From: Lachnospiraceae bacterium UBA1766
Lineage (GTDB): Bacteria > Bacillota > Clostridia > Lachnospirales > Lachnospiraceae
DNA length: 16,380 nucleotides
Assembly: GCA_002314715.1 (NCBI GenBank)
Contig: DCGY01000091.1
Span: 1-16,380 of the forward strand
Direction of reading: 5' to 3'
The number at the start of each line of letters is the position of its first letter. The first letter of the stretch is position 1. This document shows, in pieces, positions 1 to 7,210 of the stretch. The notes below the pieces were generated by a model. The model had not been told where the DNA came from, did no database searches, and saw only the letters and a list, made by a program, of their open reading frames with translations. The translations under genes were made by a program, and so were the position numbers.

Positions 1-1425
1 TGCCTTTGCAATTCTCTCGGACATAACCTCATCTATATCAGAATCTAAAATACGTTTATTATCAAATTCCACAAGCAACCCATTCTTATAATTCTGAATC
101 ATCTCTTTGTTTCCATATTTGGCATCCAGTCCAATCATTGCATTCCCGGATCCTATGGCTTCCATTACCGAAAGACCCATTGTTTCCCAAAGGGATGCCG
201 AAACATAAACCTCATAGTCCTTGTAGTACTCTTGTACATTATTGCAATATCCTCGAAAGCATACAGAATCTTCCAATTCAAGTTTTTTTACCATATCTTT
301 TAGTTTTTTTGTATACGCTTCATTTCCTTTTCCATATATATCCAAGCGAATATCCTGTTGAATCTGATGAACCTTAGCCATTGCGAGAATTAACCATTCT
401 ATCCTTTTTCTGTGATCCAGTCGAGATACCGTTAATAAAGTTTTTTCCTTCCGTGTCGAATCCGGAAACCGTAATCTGTCAATCCCACTAATTGGTATAA
501 CGTCTATCGGCGGAATATAGCACCCATACTGTTTTAAACATTCTTCCAGTTCCTGTTTCTGACTATCCGTAGAAACCAGAAAGCCACTAAACTCCCTGGA
601 ATATTGGAACAAATTATAATATTCTCGATTCAAGCCTATACTACTATCACTTTCTCCAAATAAATAATAATGTTCTGAATGCAGGAAAGCCAAAAGAATT
701 GCTTTCCCTCTGTTTTGTAACAACTGTTGAAGGTAGTCTTGTTGTACAAACCGATCTAGGAGTATAATATCTTCACCTGTCAATTCTAATTTCTGAAAGG
801 ACAGCTCCAAAAACTGTGATCTCGAATAAACTTTTCCACCCGTAAAAATATATTTTTCTCTATCGCCTTGAAAAATTACTTCATATGCAATTGTCTTATC
901 ACTGTTATAAAATACTCTTCGCGCTGTTTTTGCATGTGATCTATTGTTTCCGGATACCGTAATAAAATCTTCCGAATAGAGCAATCTACCTTCATAATAA
1001 AACTCTGTTTTAATCGAAAAACCATTTTGGAAGAAATCAATAGAGTCAAAACTCTTTCCGTCATCGGAATAATTTACTGTTATAACATGTTGATCCTCAG
1101 AAAAAAGAAGAATTTTATCATTCTCTTCTTGATACCTTTCACAATTAAAATTGTCCATCAGGTCAGTTACCTTGTCCCATGCAGTATATTTGGTTTCAGA
1201 AATAATGCCAATTCGATTCGTATGCAACAAATGCATACACAACATATTTTCTACCGGGATACCTACTTTTCGATAGCGATTTATATAGTGAGCAGTCGGC
1301 ATGGAAGTAAAAACATACTGAACCGGCACACCTAGTTTCTTAAGATATTGATGTCTCTTTCCTTGTGCATTGTCCACACCATTCGGCATATATCCGACCA
1401 ATAAATTAAAAACATAAATGGACAT
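1..1425 (-). CDS. gtfA: GtfA-like GT-B glycosyltransferase (GT4), 3' end outside window
   Basis: Probable protein O-GlcNAc transferase subunit of the GtfA type, which in streptococci and staphylococci glycosylates serine-rich adhesins in the cytoplasm. I translated the minus strand from ATG 1425 and found 475 codons without a stop up to the window edge; the family is about 500 residues, so little is missing. Visible features: an N-terminal Rossmann start with G16-V-D-N-A-Q, similar to the GVEYAQ-type loop of GtfA; an extended beta-sheet insertion at about 75-210, as in the DUF1975 region; then the GT4 donor-binding half with SRLDHRKR at 334-341, an IYGKG strand, and the EX7E motif at E414 and E422 (WETMGLSVME) followed by AIGSG. 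The start overlaps the stop of the upstream gene as TAATG, so translation is probably coupled. TarM-type wall teichoic acid transferases share this architecture and are the main alternative; the N-terminal loop favours GtfA. Confidence 0.82.
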   Translation of the reverse strand, partial: MSIYVFNLLVGYMPNGVDNAQGKRHQYLKKLGVPVQYVFTSMPTAHYINRYRKVGIPVENMLCMHLLHTNRIGIISETKYTAWDKVTDLMDNFNCERYQEENDKILLFSEDQHVITVNYSDDGKSFDSIDFFQNGFSIKTEFYYEGRLLYSEDFITVSGNNRSHAKTARRVFYNSDKTIAYEVIFQGDREKYIFTGGKVYSRSQFLELSFQKLELTGEDIILLDRFVQQDYLQQLLQNRGKAILLAFLHSEHYYLFGESDSSIGLNREYYNLFQYSREFSGFLVSTDSQKQELEECLKQYGCYIPPIDVIPISGIDRLRFPDSTRKEKTLLTVSRLDHRKRIEWLILAMAKVHQIQQDIRLDIYGKGNEAYTKKLKDMVKKLELEDSVCFRGYCNNVQEYYKDYEVYVSASLWETMGLSVMEAIGSGNAMIGLDAKYGNKEMIQNYKNGLLVEFDNKRILDSDIDEVMSERIAKA

Positions 1426-2123
1426 TACAGAACCCCCCACTTCTTTACCGGGATATTTAACTCCTCTGCCAAACGAAATAGTTCTTCCTTCGAAACATAC
1501 GAATCACAGAAAGTCTTTTCTTTCGGCAAACGTTTCATCACATAATCCGTGTTCGTATATAACTCTTCTTCCTTTAAAATATTGCAAAAGATGTCACCCA
1601 ACAAGTAAATAATATGCGAATACATTTGATGAATTTGATTATTCTTATAAGTCACTACCGACGAATTTGTATGATTAATCTGAATCATTTCCTGATGTTC
1701 TTCCGTAAAATAAATATCAAAGGCCTTTCCTACCTCGTCATCAAAATATCTGCTACAATAAGGAAATCCGTATTGATTGTAGTATTCCGATTTATATACC
1801 ATGTCCTTGTCTTGAATCCAATCAACTCTATAAGGGATTTTTTCCAATTCGATTGCTTTATAATATATATATCCCGCAATGTTTCCACTATCTACTATAA
1901 CGCTACGTCCCTTTTCCGGGTACACTTCACTGAATCTGGGGCGTTCTACAAAAGCACTATGTAGCAGACGTTTTTCGTGCACAACTTCCTCTTTTAAGAT
2001 ATATTTTCTGTATAAATCCACAAAGTCTTGAGACATGATTTCCCCTTCAATCAAGTAATACTCCTTAAGACCCGGAATATTTGTTTTTCCAACATCATTT
2101 TTTCCTTCGAAAATCCCAAGCAT
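1425..2123 (-). CDS. Short GtfB-like partner protein of the glycosyltransferase
   Basis: Protein of 232 aa that probably works with the GtfA-like enzyme encoded immediately downstream. The central part (motifs YRVDWIQ, then EYYNQYGFPYCSRYF) resembles the extended beta-sheet domain of GtfB, the co-subunit that stabilises GtfA and helps bind the acceptor protein. Canonical GtfB is about 440 aa with Rossmann-like halves; here those are largely absent, so this is either a minimal co-subunit or a reduced copy. The reading frame is intact, with its own promoter and ribosome site, so it does not look like a pseudogene. I chose ATG 2123 over the in-frame ATG at 2141 because GGAGA lies 7 bases before 2123. 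No signal peptide or membrane segment is seen. The family link rests on remembered motif patterns, not an alignment. Confidence 0.6.
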   Translation of the reverse strand: MLGIFEGKNDVGKTNIPGLKEYYLIEGEIMSQDFVDLYRKYILKEEVVHEKRLLHSAFVERPRFSEVYPEKGRSVIVDSGNIAGYIYYKAIELEKIPYRVDWIQDKDMVYKSEYYNQYGFPYCSRYFDDEVGKAFDIYFTEEHQEMIQINHTNSSVVTYKNNQIHQMYSHIIYLLGDIFCNILKEEELYTNTDYVMKRLPKEKTFCDSYVSKEELFRLAEELNIPVKKWGVL

Positions 2124-2129
2124 ATGATT

Positions 2130-2134
2130 TCTCC
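2130..2134 (-). promoter_or_regulatory. Ribosome binding site deciding the start at 2123
   Basis: GGAGA on the minus strand ends 6-7 bases before ATG 2123. The alternative ATG at 2141 lies upstream of this site and is preceded by an A/T-rich stretch (AAGATAAA) with no purine-rich GGAG, so the shorter start is preferred. Confidence 0.65.
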
Positions 2135-2158
2135 AATCCATGTCTCATTTTATCTTAA

Positions 2159-2187
2159 ATTATACCATACCCACAGCCTCATTACTA
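2159..2187 (-). promoter_or_regulatory. Promoter of the glycosyltransferase pair (extended -10)
   Basis: Minus-strand TATAAT at 2164-2159 is preceded by TG one base upstream (TGGTATAAT), an extended -10 element. The hexamer 17 bases further upstream (2187-2182, TAGTAA) is a weak -35, which fits an extended -10 promoter. Predicted transcription start near 2152 gives a leader of about 30 bases before ATG 2123. Confidence 0.6.
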
Positions 2188-2197
2188 CCACTTTCCT

Positions 2198-2225
2198 CCC
2201 TCCCCTCCCTTGCCCTTCTCCGCCC
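2198..2225 (-). other. Putative G-quadruplex motif between divergent promoters
   Basis: On the minus strand five G-runs of three or four bases occur in 28 bases (2225-2223, 2215-2213, 2209-2207, 2205-2202, 2200-2198), separated by 7, 3, 1 and 1 bases. This meets the usual G3+N1-7 pattern, and the tight last four runs alone satisfy it. The plus strand is an almost pure pyrimidine tract from 2191 to 2230, broken only by G at 2212 and 2222. The tract contains the -35 box of the acyltransferase promoter. Folding and function are not shown by sequence alone. Confidence 0.6.
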
Positions 2226-2238
2226 TTTTTGCTATAAT
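2210..2238 (+). promoter_or_regulatory. Sigma-A type promoter of the acyltransferase/pilus gene block
   Basis: TTGCCC at 2210-2215, a 17-base spacer and a perfect TATAAT at 2233-2238. Predicted start near 2245 gives a leader of about 24 bases, with AGGAGAA at 2254-2260 before ATG 2269. This is the only convincing promoter I see upstream of the nine plus-strand genes. Confidence 0.72.
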
Positions 2239-2268
2239 ATATCTTGGAATATTAGGAGAACCGATACT

Positions 2269-3285
2269 ATGAAACGAGTGAAATCTCTGGACCTGCTTCG
2301 TGTCGTAGGATTTTCCCTGATTATCTATTATCATATGATTGTTCAGCTGCAGATTTCCGGCATTTATCCCATTGAAATGCTGACGAAATTCTATGAGGGG
2401 GCCAATTTCCATGTGGCTACCCTGGCGGTGGCGCTGTTTTTTATGATATCGGGTGCGGGACTGTCCTTATCGACCAAGGAGCATTTTGACTATAAACAAT
2501 ATTATAAGAAACGATTCCTGCGCATCCTGATTCCTTTTTATCTGGTATATGCGTTGACGGTGCTGGGAAAGGCCTTTCAGCGGCATTCTCTGGCAGCAGT
2601 CTTTCCGGCCATCTCGCCCTGGCGTTTTCTGTTTACGATAACGGGACTTGACGGATATCTGGAGCTTTATGGAGTCGAAACCTTTTCCATGGGTGTGGGA
2701 GAATGGTTTTTGGGATGTATCCTATTATTATATGTAGTTTATCCCTTCTTGCGTTCCCTGCTCCAAAGAAGCGCACCGATTTTCCTGATTCTGACCACGG
2801 TTGTATATGTACTGGTGATTATCGGCAATTTCTCCATTTTGCCTCTTCATCAGAATATAATATTAAAGGGCTATGAATTTTGCCTGGGGATGTTTTTGGG
2901 AAAGCACCTTTCCCTTGTGAAGAGCAAGTGTCTTTTCCTTACGATTCCCGGAATACTTTTGTTCCTTTTATGCCCGGTTGCCCTGCCGGTATCCGAGCCC
3001 TTTCGGATTACGGTATTGGCGCTTTCCGTATTTTTGACCATCCTTGTCACGGAACCTTATTTACAGAAGCGAAAACTGCCTTGGATTACCGCTTTTAGCG
3101 GCGCTTCCTACGAGTTGTTCCTGGTACATCATGTGATTATTTGCTTCCTTACACCTTTGGCAGCGCCGTATATTCAGAATCCGGCTGCCGTATTGGTTTT
3201 GTTTTTGATTCAAATCCTGGTGATGATACCTGTGACAATCCTGGTAAAATTCGTTTCCAACGGAATCATTTCCTTATTGAAATAG
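2269..3285 (+). CDS. Acyltransferase family 3 membrane protein
   Basis: Integral membrane O-acyltransferase of the Acyltransferase_3 family (OatA/NodX/WecH type), 338 aa, which would move an acetyl or other acyl group onto a surface or envelope carbohydrate. The N terminus has the family pattern: D8-L-L-R11 followed by H22 within the first membrane helix. Later FFMISGAGLSLS and KKRFLRILIPFY match the loop-helix and basic cytoplasmic segment typical of the family, and ASYELFLVHH near the C terminus matches the last helices. About ten hydrophobic helices fill the protein; no extra extracellular SGNH domain is attached. Start at ATG 2269 is set by AGGAGAA at 2254-2260; the frame stays open upstream, but that part overlaps the promoter. 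The next gene begins 28 bases downstream with no terminator. The acceptor is unknown; a polysaccharide or glycan is inferred from the family. Confidence 0.85.
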   Translation: MKRVKSLDLLRVVGFSLIIYYHMIVQLQISGIYPIEMLTKFYEGANFHVATLAVALFFMISGAGLSLSTKEHFDYKQYYKKRFLRILIPFYLVYALTVLGKAFQRHSLAAVFPAISPWRFLFTITGLDGYLELYGVETFSMGVGEWFLGCILLLYVVYPFLRSLLQRSAPIFLILTTVVYVLVIIGNFSILPLHQNIILKGYEFCLGMFLGKHLSLVKSKCLFLTIPGILLFLLCPVALPVSEPFRITVLALSVFLTILVTEPYLQKRKLPWITAFSGASYELFLVHHVIICFLTPLAAPYIQNPAAVLVLFLIQILVMIPVTILVKFVSNGIISLLK

Positions 3286-3313
3286 ATTTATAAAAAACCC
3301 GAAAGGAGTCTGT

Positions 3314-4357
3314 ATGCATCGTTTTTCTGCATTCCTACAACTGCATAAGAAGAAATTCGCCACGCGTACGGCTTTTGCGCTCCTTTTTGGCGCTTTATTG
3401 TTTTCCGGCTGTGGCGATTCCGGACAGTCCAATCCGGGCGGTTCCGGAGGCACCGGTACCCCCACCCAGCAATCCTCCGGCGGCTCCTCCTCTTCCTCCA
3501 AGAAGAATAATGAGAAGCTGGAGCAGCAGGCTTCCCAGTCCCTTTTGGAGAAGTTCGGTGAAATCCAAAATCCTTCCGCGCCGGGCACTACCGTCATCGG
3601 AAACGAATCCGTGACCATCGATATCTCCAATGCGACGGAAGGGTATTATCAGGTCAGCTACCATGGCTCAAATCCCAAGGTAAAGCTTCAGGTACTTGGT
3701 CCGGACCAGATTAAATATACCTATAATATTAAGAACGAACCGGTTTATCTTCCTTTTTCCGGAGGAAACGGCGAATATCAATTTGCTTTGTATGAGCAGG
3801 TGGTGGATACACAATATTCCACAGCCTTCAAGGATTCCATACAGGTGGAGGTTCGAAATGAATTCCTACCCTTCCTGTATCCCAATATGTACGTGAATTT
3901 CACGGATACCACCAGGGCGATTTCTCTTTCCAGGGATTTGACCGCCAATTGCGGGTCAGACCTAGAAATCGTCAGCACGGTATATCACTATATTACCGAC
4001 AACATTACCTATGATAAAGAAGAGGCCCAAACGGTAGCTTATGATTACCTGCCGGATGTAGATGAGGTTTTGGCTACCAAAAAGGGCATTTGCTTCGATT
4101 ATGCTTCGCTGATGGCCAGCATGCTTCGCTGTCACTCCATTCCTACCCGCTTGCAGGTGGGATACGCGGGAGAGGCCTACCATGCCTGGATCAGTACCTA
4201 CATCGAAGATGTGGGCTGGATTGACGGAATTGTCCAGTTCCATGGGGACACCTGGTCTCTGATGGATCCCACCTTCGCAGCCAACGGCAAAAATTCCTCC
4301 ACCGTAAAAGAATTTATCGGTGACGGAACCAACTATAAAACGCTTTATACCTACTAA
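3314..4357 (+). CDS. Transglutaminase-like lipoprotein
   Basis: Surface lipoprotein of 347 aa with a transglutaminase-like (papain-fold) domain. Residues 1-32 form a lipoprotein signal peptide: basic KKKFATR, a hydrophobic core, and lipobox FSGC with Cys33 as the lipidated residue. Residues 34-65 are a Gly/Ser/Pro/Thr-rich linker. An all-beta region of about 80-200 precedes the transglutaminase core, where the catalytic triad is visible: Cys260 (GICFDYA), His290 (YHAWI) and Asp318 (MDPTF). Bacterial members act as proteases, amidases or crosslinkers, or have unknown function, so the reaction cannot be stated. The gene lies 28 bases after the acyltransferase and 13 bases before the pilus platform gene, with GGAG at 3305-3308. 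Its place at the head of a pilus gene set suggests an extracytoplasmic role in pilus or cell-wall processing (inference). Confidence 0.85.
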   Translation: MHRFSAFLQLHKKKFATRTAFALLFGALLFSGCGDSGQSNPGGSGGTGTPTQQSSGGSSSSSKKNNEKLEQQASQSLLEKFGEIQNPSAPGTTVIGNESVTIDISNATEGYYQVSYHGSNPKVKLQVLGPDQIKYTYNIKNEPVYLPFSGGNGEYQFALYEQVVDTQYSTAFKDSIQVEVRNEFLPFLYPNMYVNFTDTTRAISLSRDLTANCGSDLEIVSTVYHYITDNITYDKEEAQTVAYDYLPDVDEVLATKKGICFDYASLMASMLRCHSIPTRLQVGYAGEAYHAWISTYIEDVGWIDGIVQFHGDTWSLMDPTFAANGKNSSTVKEFIGDGTNYKTLYTY

Positions 4358-4370
4358 AGGGAGAACAAGT

Positions 4371-5432
4371 ATGAAAAAGTTAAAGCAATTATCCAACCAG
4401 GAACTGATTATGTTTTGTGAGCATATGGCAATGGTTTTGAAGGCGGGGCTTACTCCTGCTGCCGGAATCGATTTAATGTTAGAGGATGCAGCCTCCGATG
4501 AGGGGCGTGAAATTCTTCTTCCCATCGCCGAGAAATGCAACGAGGGCTACTCCTTCACCGAGGCGGTTTCTGCCAGCGGTGTTTTTCCGGACTATGCCAT
4601 CCATATGATTGAAATCGGCAATGCCTCCGGTAAGCTGGACGAGGTTATGGATTCCCTGGCTTATCATTACACCCGGGAAGAAAATATTCGTCGCGGAATC
4701 AAGGACGCGGTTGCCTATCCTTTCCTGATTATATTTATGATGTTAATCGTTATCCTGGTGCTGGTCATCAAGGTGCTCCCCATCTTCCAGCAGGTATTTG
4801 TACAGCTGGGTACCGAGCTCACCGGCTTTTCCAAGTCTCTCCTAAATCTTGGAAACACCATGACCACCTATTCCGTGGTATTTATGGCAATCTTCGCCTT
4901 TTTTGTAGTTGCTTATTTTTTCCTCAGCAGGACCAAAAAAGGAAATGCCTTGTTTGCCCGGTTCTGTTCCAAGTTTTTCCTGACCAAAGCCTTTTATGAC
5001 AAGATTGCTTCTGCCCGTTTCGCTTCCGGTATGGCCATGACCATTTCCGCCGGATTGGATTCCGAGAGCAGTCTGGATTTGGTAGAAAAATTGGTTAAAA
5101 ACACTTCCTTGGAAGCGAAAATCACCAAATGTCGCAAATTAATGCTTGGGGATGAAGAAACGCCCTGCATGAATTTCTCCAAGGCATTGGTAGAATCCGA
5201 AATTTTCTCCCATATGTATGCAAAAATGATCGGAATCGGCTATTCCACCGGTTCTGTAGACCAGGTATACAAAAAAATCGCAAAGGGTTATGACGATGAA
5301 GTGGAACGCAGCATGCAGGAAACCGTTGCGGTTATTGAGCCCACCCTGGTTATCATTCTTTCTATCGTGGTTTGTTTAATTTTGTTGTCTGTCATTATGC
5401 CCTTGATGAGTATTATGTCTACCATCGGCTAA
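4371..5432 (+). CDS. pilC: Type IV pilus / type II secretion inner-membrane platform protein (PilC/GspF)
   Basis: Platform protein of a type IV pilus or type II secretion machine, 353 aa, slightly shorter than the usual 400 aa. It links the cytoplasmic ATPase to growing or retracting pilin filaments in the membrane. Two T2SSF repeats are visible: the first starts near residue 12 (FCEHMAMVLKAG) and contains the diagnostic IEIGNASGKLDEV segment; the second contains FASGMAMTISAGL and IGIGYSTGSVDQV. Membrane helices lie at about 112-137, 166-186 and 321-347, the standard three-helix layout. Start ATG 4371 follows AAAGGGAG at 4356-4363, which overlaps the stop of the lipoprotein gene; an in-frame ATG at 4320 would overlap that gene heavily and lacks a ribosome site. 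With pilT in the same block, a pilus role is favoured over secretion. Confidence 0.9.
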   Translation: MKKLKQLSNQELIMFCEHMAMVLKAGLTPAAGIDLMLEDAASDEGREILLPIAEKCNEGYSFTEAVSASGVFPDYAIHMIEIGNASGKLDEVMDSLAYHYTREENIRRGIKDAVAYPFLIIFMMLIVILVLVIKVLPIFQQVFVQLGTELTGFSKSLLNLGNTMTTYSVVFMAIFAFFVVAYFFLSRTKKGNALFARFCSKFFLTKAFYDKIASARFASGMAMTISAGLDSESSLDLVEKLVKNTSLEAKITKCRKLMLGDEETPCMNFSKALVESEIFSHMYAKMIGIGYSTGSVDQVYKKIAKGYDDEVERSMQETVAVIEPTLVIILSIVVCLILLSVIMPLMSIMSTIG

Positions 5433-5459
5433 TGTTCGGATGATTAGTGAGGAATTCCT

Positions 5460-5789
5460 ATGAATCGTTTTTCCAAGCCGTCCTTTCGGCAAAAACTCAA
5501 AAACAAAATATCCCTGCCTACCCTTAGCTTTGTGTTGATATTCGTGCTGTTTTTCCTAGGGGTTTCCAATGTCACCAAAAGCTCGGCCTTAAATGAAAAG
5601 CAGCTTCTGGCAGATGCCCTTTCCCGCGACATCGCCCATTGCTATGCCATTGAGGGCATGTACCCTCCTTCTGTCAGCTATATGCAGGAGCACTACGGTC
5701 TCATTTATGATACCGAGAAGTTCCTGATTAACTACGAAAACATTGGCTCCAACATTTACCCTACGGTAAACATTTTAGAAAGGAAGTAG
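5460..5789 (+). CDS. Small pilin-like membrane protein, function unknown
   Basis: Protein of 109 aa with one N-terminal membrane helix (about 18-36) after a basic segment. I do not recognise a named family. The segment after the helix, CYAIEGMYPPSVSYMQEHYG, recalls the pseudopilin pattern in which a residue pair such as EG or NG and a YP motif follow the helix, suggesting a pilin-like globular head. A standard prepilin cleavage site (Gly followed by four hydrophobic residues and Glu) is not present, so processing by a prepilin peptidase is uncertain. GTGAGGAA lies just upstream of ATG 5460. It sits 27 bases after pilC and 2 bases before the next gene, so it is surely co-expressed with the pilus proteins. 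It could be the main filament subunit or an assembly factor. Confidence 0.65.
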   Translation: MNRFSKPSFRQKLKNKISLPTLSFVLIFVLFFLGVSNVTKSSALNEKQLLADALSRDIAHCYAIEGMYPPSVSYMQEHYGLIYDTEKFLINYENIGSNIYPTVNILERK

Positions 5790-5791
5790 CC

Positions 5792-6286
5792 ATGAAATCC
5801 TTCCAGCGAAAAAAATCCATCGTGGACAGCCTGTTTCTGCTGTTATTGTTTGGTGCTTTTTTGTTGTCTGCTCTTTTCATCGTTTTGTTCGGTGCAAGAA
5901 TTTATCAGAAAACAGCAGACACCACAAACCGTAACTTTGGCCTTCGAACCTCAGTGTCCTATATAACGGAAAAAATTCATCAGATGGACTCCTTAGACGG
6001 TGTCAGCGTGCTTCCCGTGGATGGCACAGAGGTCCTTCGTCTCACTACTGTGGCCGAAACAGGTACCTATTACACCTATCTGTACTATTATGACGGATAT
6101 CTAAAGGAGCTTACTGCTTCCGAAAGCATGACCTTCCGAAAAGAAAACGGAACCGATATCCTGGAGCTTCAGGATCTTACCATAAAGCAGATATCGCCCT
6201 CTCTTTTGTACTTTGAAGTAACCACAAAGGATAACGAAGAGACAGCCTTTTTTGTGTCCCATACCCGGGGAAAGGAGGCAAATTAA
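5792..6286 (+). CDS. DUF4860-like single-pass membrane protein of the pilus operon
   Basis: Protein of 164 aa with a basic N terminus, one hydrophobic segment at about 11-34 and a beta-rich C-terminal head. The layout and the segments YITEKIHQMD and TYYTYLYYYDG match what I recall of DUF4860 proteins found in clostridial pilus-like operons; this assignment is from memory. A helix near the N terminus followed by a long amphipathic stretch (residues 35-55) is the shape of a minor pilin, but no canonical prepilin cleavage site is seen. The start has GAAAGGAAG just upstream, within the end of the preceding gene, and the stop overlaps the next start as TAATG. Likely role: minor pilin or tip component (inference). 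Confidence 0.65.
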   Translation: MKSFQRKKSIVDSLFLLLLFGAFLLSALFIVLFGARIYQKTADTTNRNFGLRTSVSYITEKIHQMDSLDGVSVLPVDGTEVLRLTTVAETGTYYTYLYYYDGYLKELTASESMTFRKENGTDILELQDLTIKQISPSLLYFEVTTKDNEETAFFVSHTRGKEAN

Positions 6287-6690
6287 TGAACAAACATTCC
6301 AAAGCCTCCCTTTTTCTGATGGAGCTGATCATCGCACTGCTTCTTTTTGCCGTAACCAGCGCCGTATGTGTACGGGTGTTTGTAGCCACCCACTTAACCA
6401 ACGAACAGTCCAAGGCATTACAGTTTGCAACCATTGAAACCCAGAATATTGCGGAACAGATTCGTGCAGATGCCTGGGATTTCCAAACAGAAACCCTATG
6501 CTTTGACAGGAATTTCCAAAAAACCTTTGAGGACAACGCCCGTTACCGGATTCAAATCCAAAAGACGGAATCGAAAGGTCTTTGGGAAATCACCATTCAG
6601 ACAACGGACCTGGAAAAGTCCCGGGAGATTTATACCTTGTCTTTTCAACAGTATGAAGATTATTCTGCGAGAGAGGAGACAAAGAAATGA
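6286..6690 (+). CDS. Minor pilin with atypical prepilin cleavage site
   Basis: Pilin-like protein of 134 aa. The N terminus MNKHSKAS is a short basic leader, followed by LFLMELIIALLLF. If prepilin peptidase cuts after Ser8, Glu13 falls at mature position +5, the residue conserved in type IV pilins and needed for assembly; the usual Gly at -1 is replaced by Ser. The helix continues to about residue 32 and a small head of about 100 residues follows. In size and position it resembles GspI/PilV-type minor pilins. It overlaps the preceding stop by one base (TAATG) and the following start by four bases (ATGA), so the three genes are translationally linked. Confidence is high that it is pilin-like and lower for which subunit it is. 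Confidence 0.75.
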   Translation: MNKHSKASLFLMELIIALLLFAVTSAVCVRVFVATHLTNEQSKALQFATIETQNIAEQIRADAWDFQTETLCFDRNFQKTFEDNARYRIQIQKTESKGLWEITIQTTDLEKSREIYTLSFQQYEDYSAREETKK

Positions 6691-7196
6691 GTGAGAACGA
6701 ACAAAAAGCCCCCGGCATGAACGTGGGTACTTCCCTGATTTTGGTTGCCTTCGTCCTTCTTTGTCTGGTAACCTTCTCTGCCTTATCTTATTCTTCCGCC
6801 AGAGCGGATTACGGGCTGACCAAGCAAACCGCCCAAAGGAAACAGGAATATTACAGGGCCATAGGCCAGGTGGAGGCGTCCATTGCCTTTTTGGACCGCA
6901 AACTGACAGAATCCTCCCAAGAGAAGATTTTGTCTTCCTCCGTGATCAATCCCTATGCTTCCCTTTTACAGGAGGACTCCAATATTTCTGTGCTTCGGGA
7001 AGATCAGGATACCGTATTTTGCATCACCGTATCCATGAACGATACCGAGGAAATCGTTTGTAAATGTCTCCTCCAAATCACCGAAGAGGGGAATTTGACC
7101 TATACCAGACAAAGCTTCCGAACCAGACAAAAGGATACCGGCGTGGAAAACTCCAATCCCTTTGGCGGAAACGGCGGCTTCCTTACATTTGACTAA
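6687..7196 (+). CDS. GspK/PilX-like single-pass pilus protein
   Basis: Protein of 169 aa with a 14-residue polar leader ending in NVG, a hydrophobic helix at about 15-36 (TSLILVAFVLLCLVTFSAL) and a helical region with many charged residues after it. The form leader-Gly-hydrophobic helix without a Glu at +5 is that of GspK and PilX minor pilins, which lack this glutamate and cap the pilus tip. There is a Gly/Asn/Pro-rich tail at 155-165. The ATGA overlap with the preceding pilin gene indicates coupling. The stop is 14 bases before the pilT start. I do not recognise a named family, so the GspK/PilX comparison is an inference from architecture and operon order. Confidence 0.65.
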   Translation: MSENEQKAPGMNVGTSLILVAFVLLCLVTFSALSYSSARADYGLTKQTAQRKQEYYRAIGQVEASIAFLDRKLTESSQEKILSSSVINPYASLLQEDSNISVLREDQDTVFCITVSMNDTEEIVCKCLLQITEEGNLTYTRQSFRTRQKDTGVENSNPFGGNGGFLTFD

Positions 7197-7210
7197 AAGG
7201 AGACAATGAA

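Noticed and set aside
3277..3294. TTGAAA and TATAAA near the end of the acyltransferase gene as a promoter for the lipoprotein gene
   Set aside because: The spacing is only six bases, and no other -35 is found at 16-18 bases from TATAAA.
3274..3664. Minus-strand frames rich in Gly, Glu and Pro over the start of the lipoprotein gene
   Set aside because: Low-complexity shadows of the Gly/Ser/Pro linker of the lipoprotein.
3962..4540. Minus-strand open frame of 192 codons over the transglutaminase core and the pilC start
   Set aside because: It crosses two well-supported plus-strand genes, including the catalytic triad, and shows no own ribosome site.
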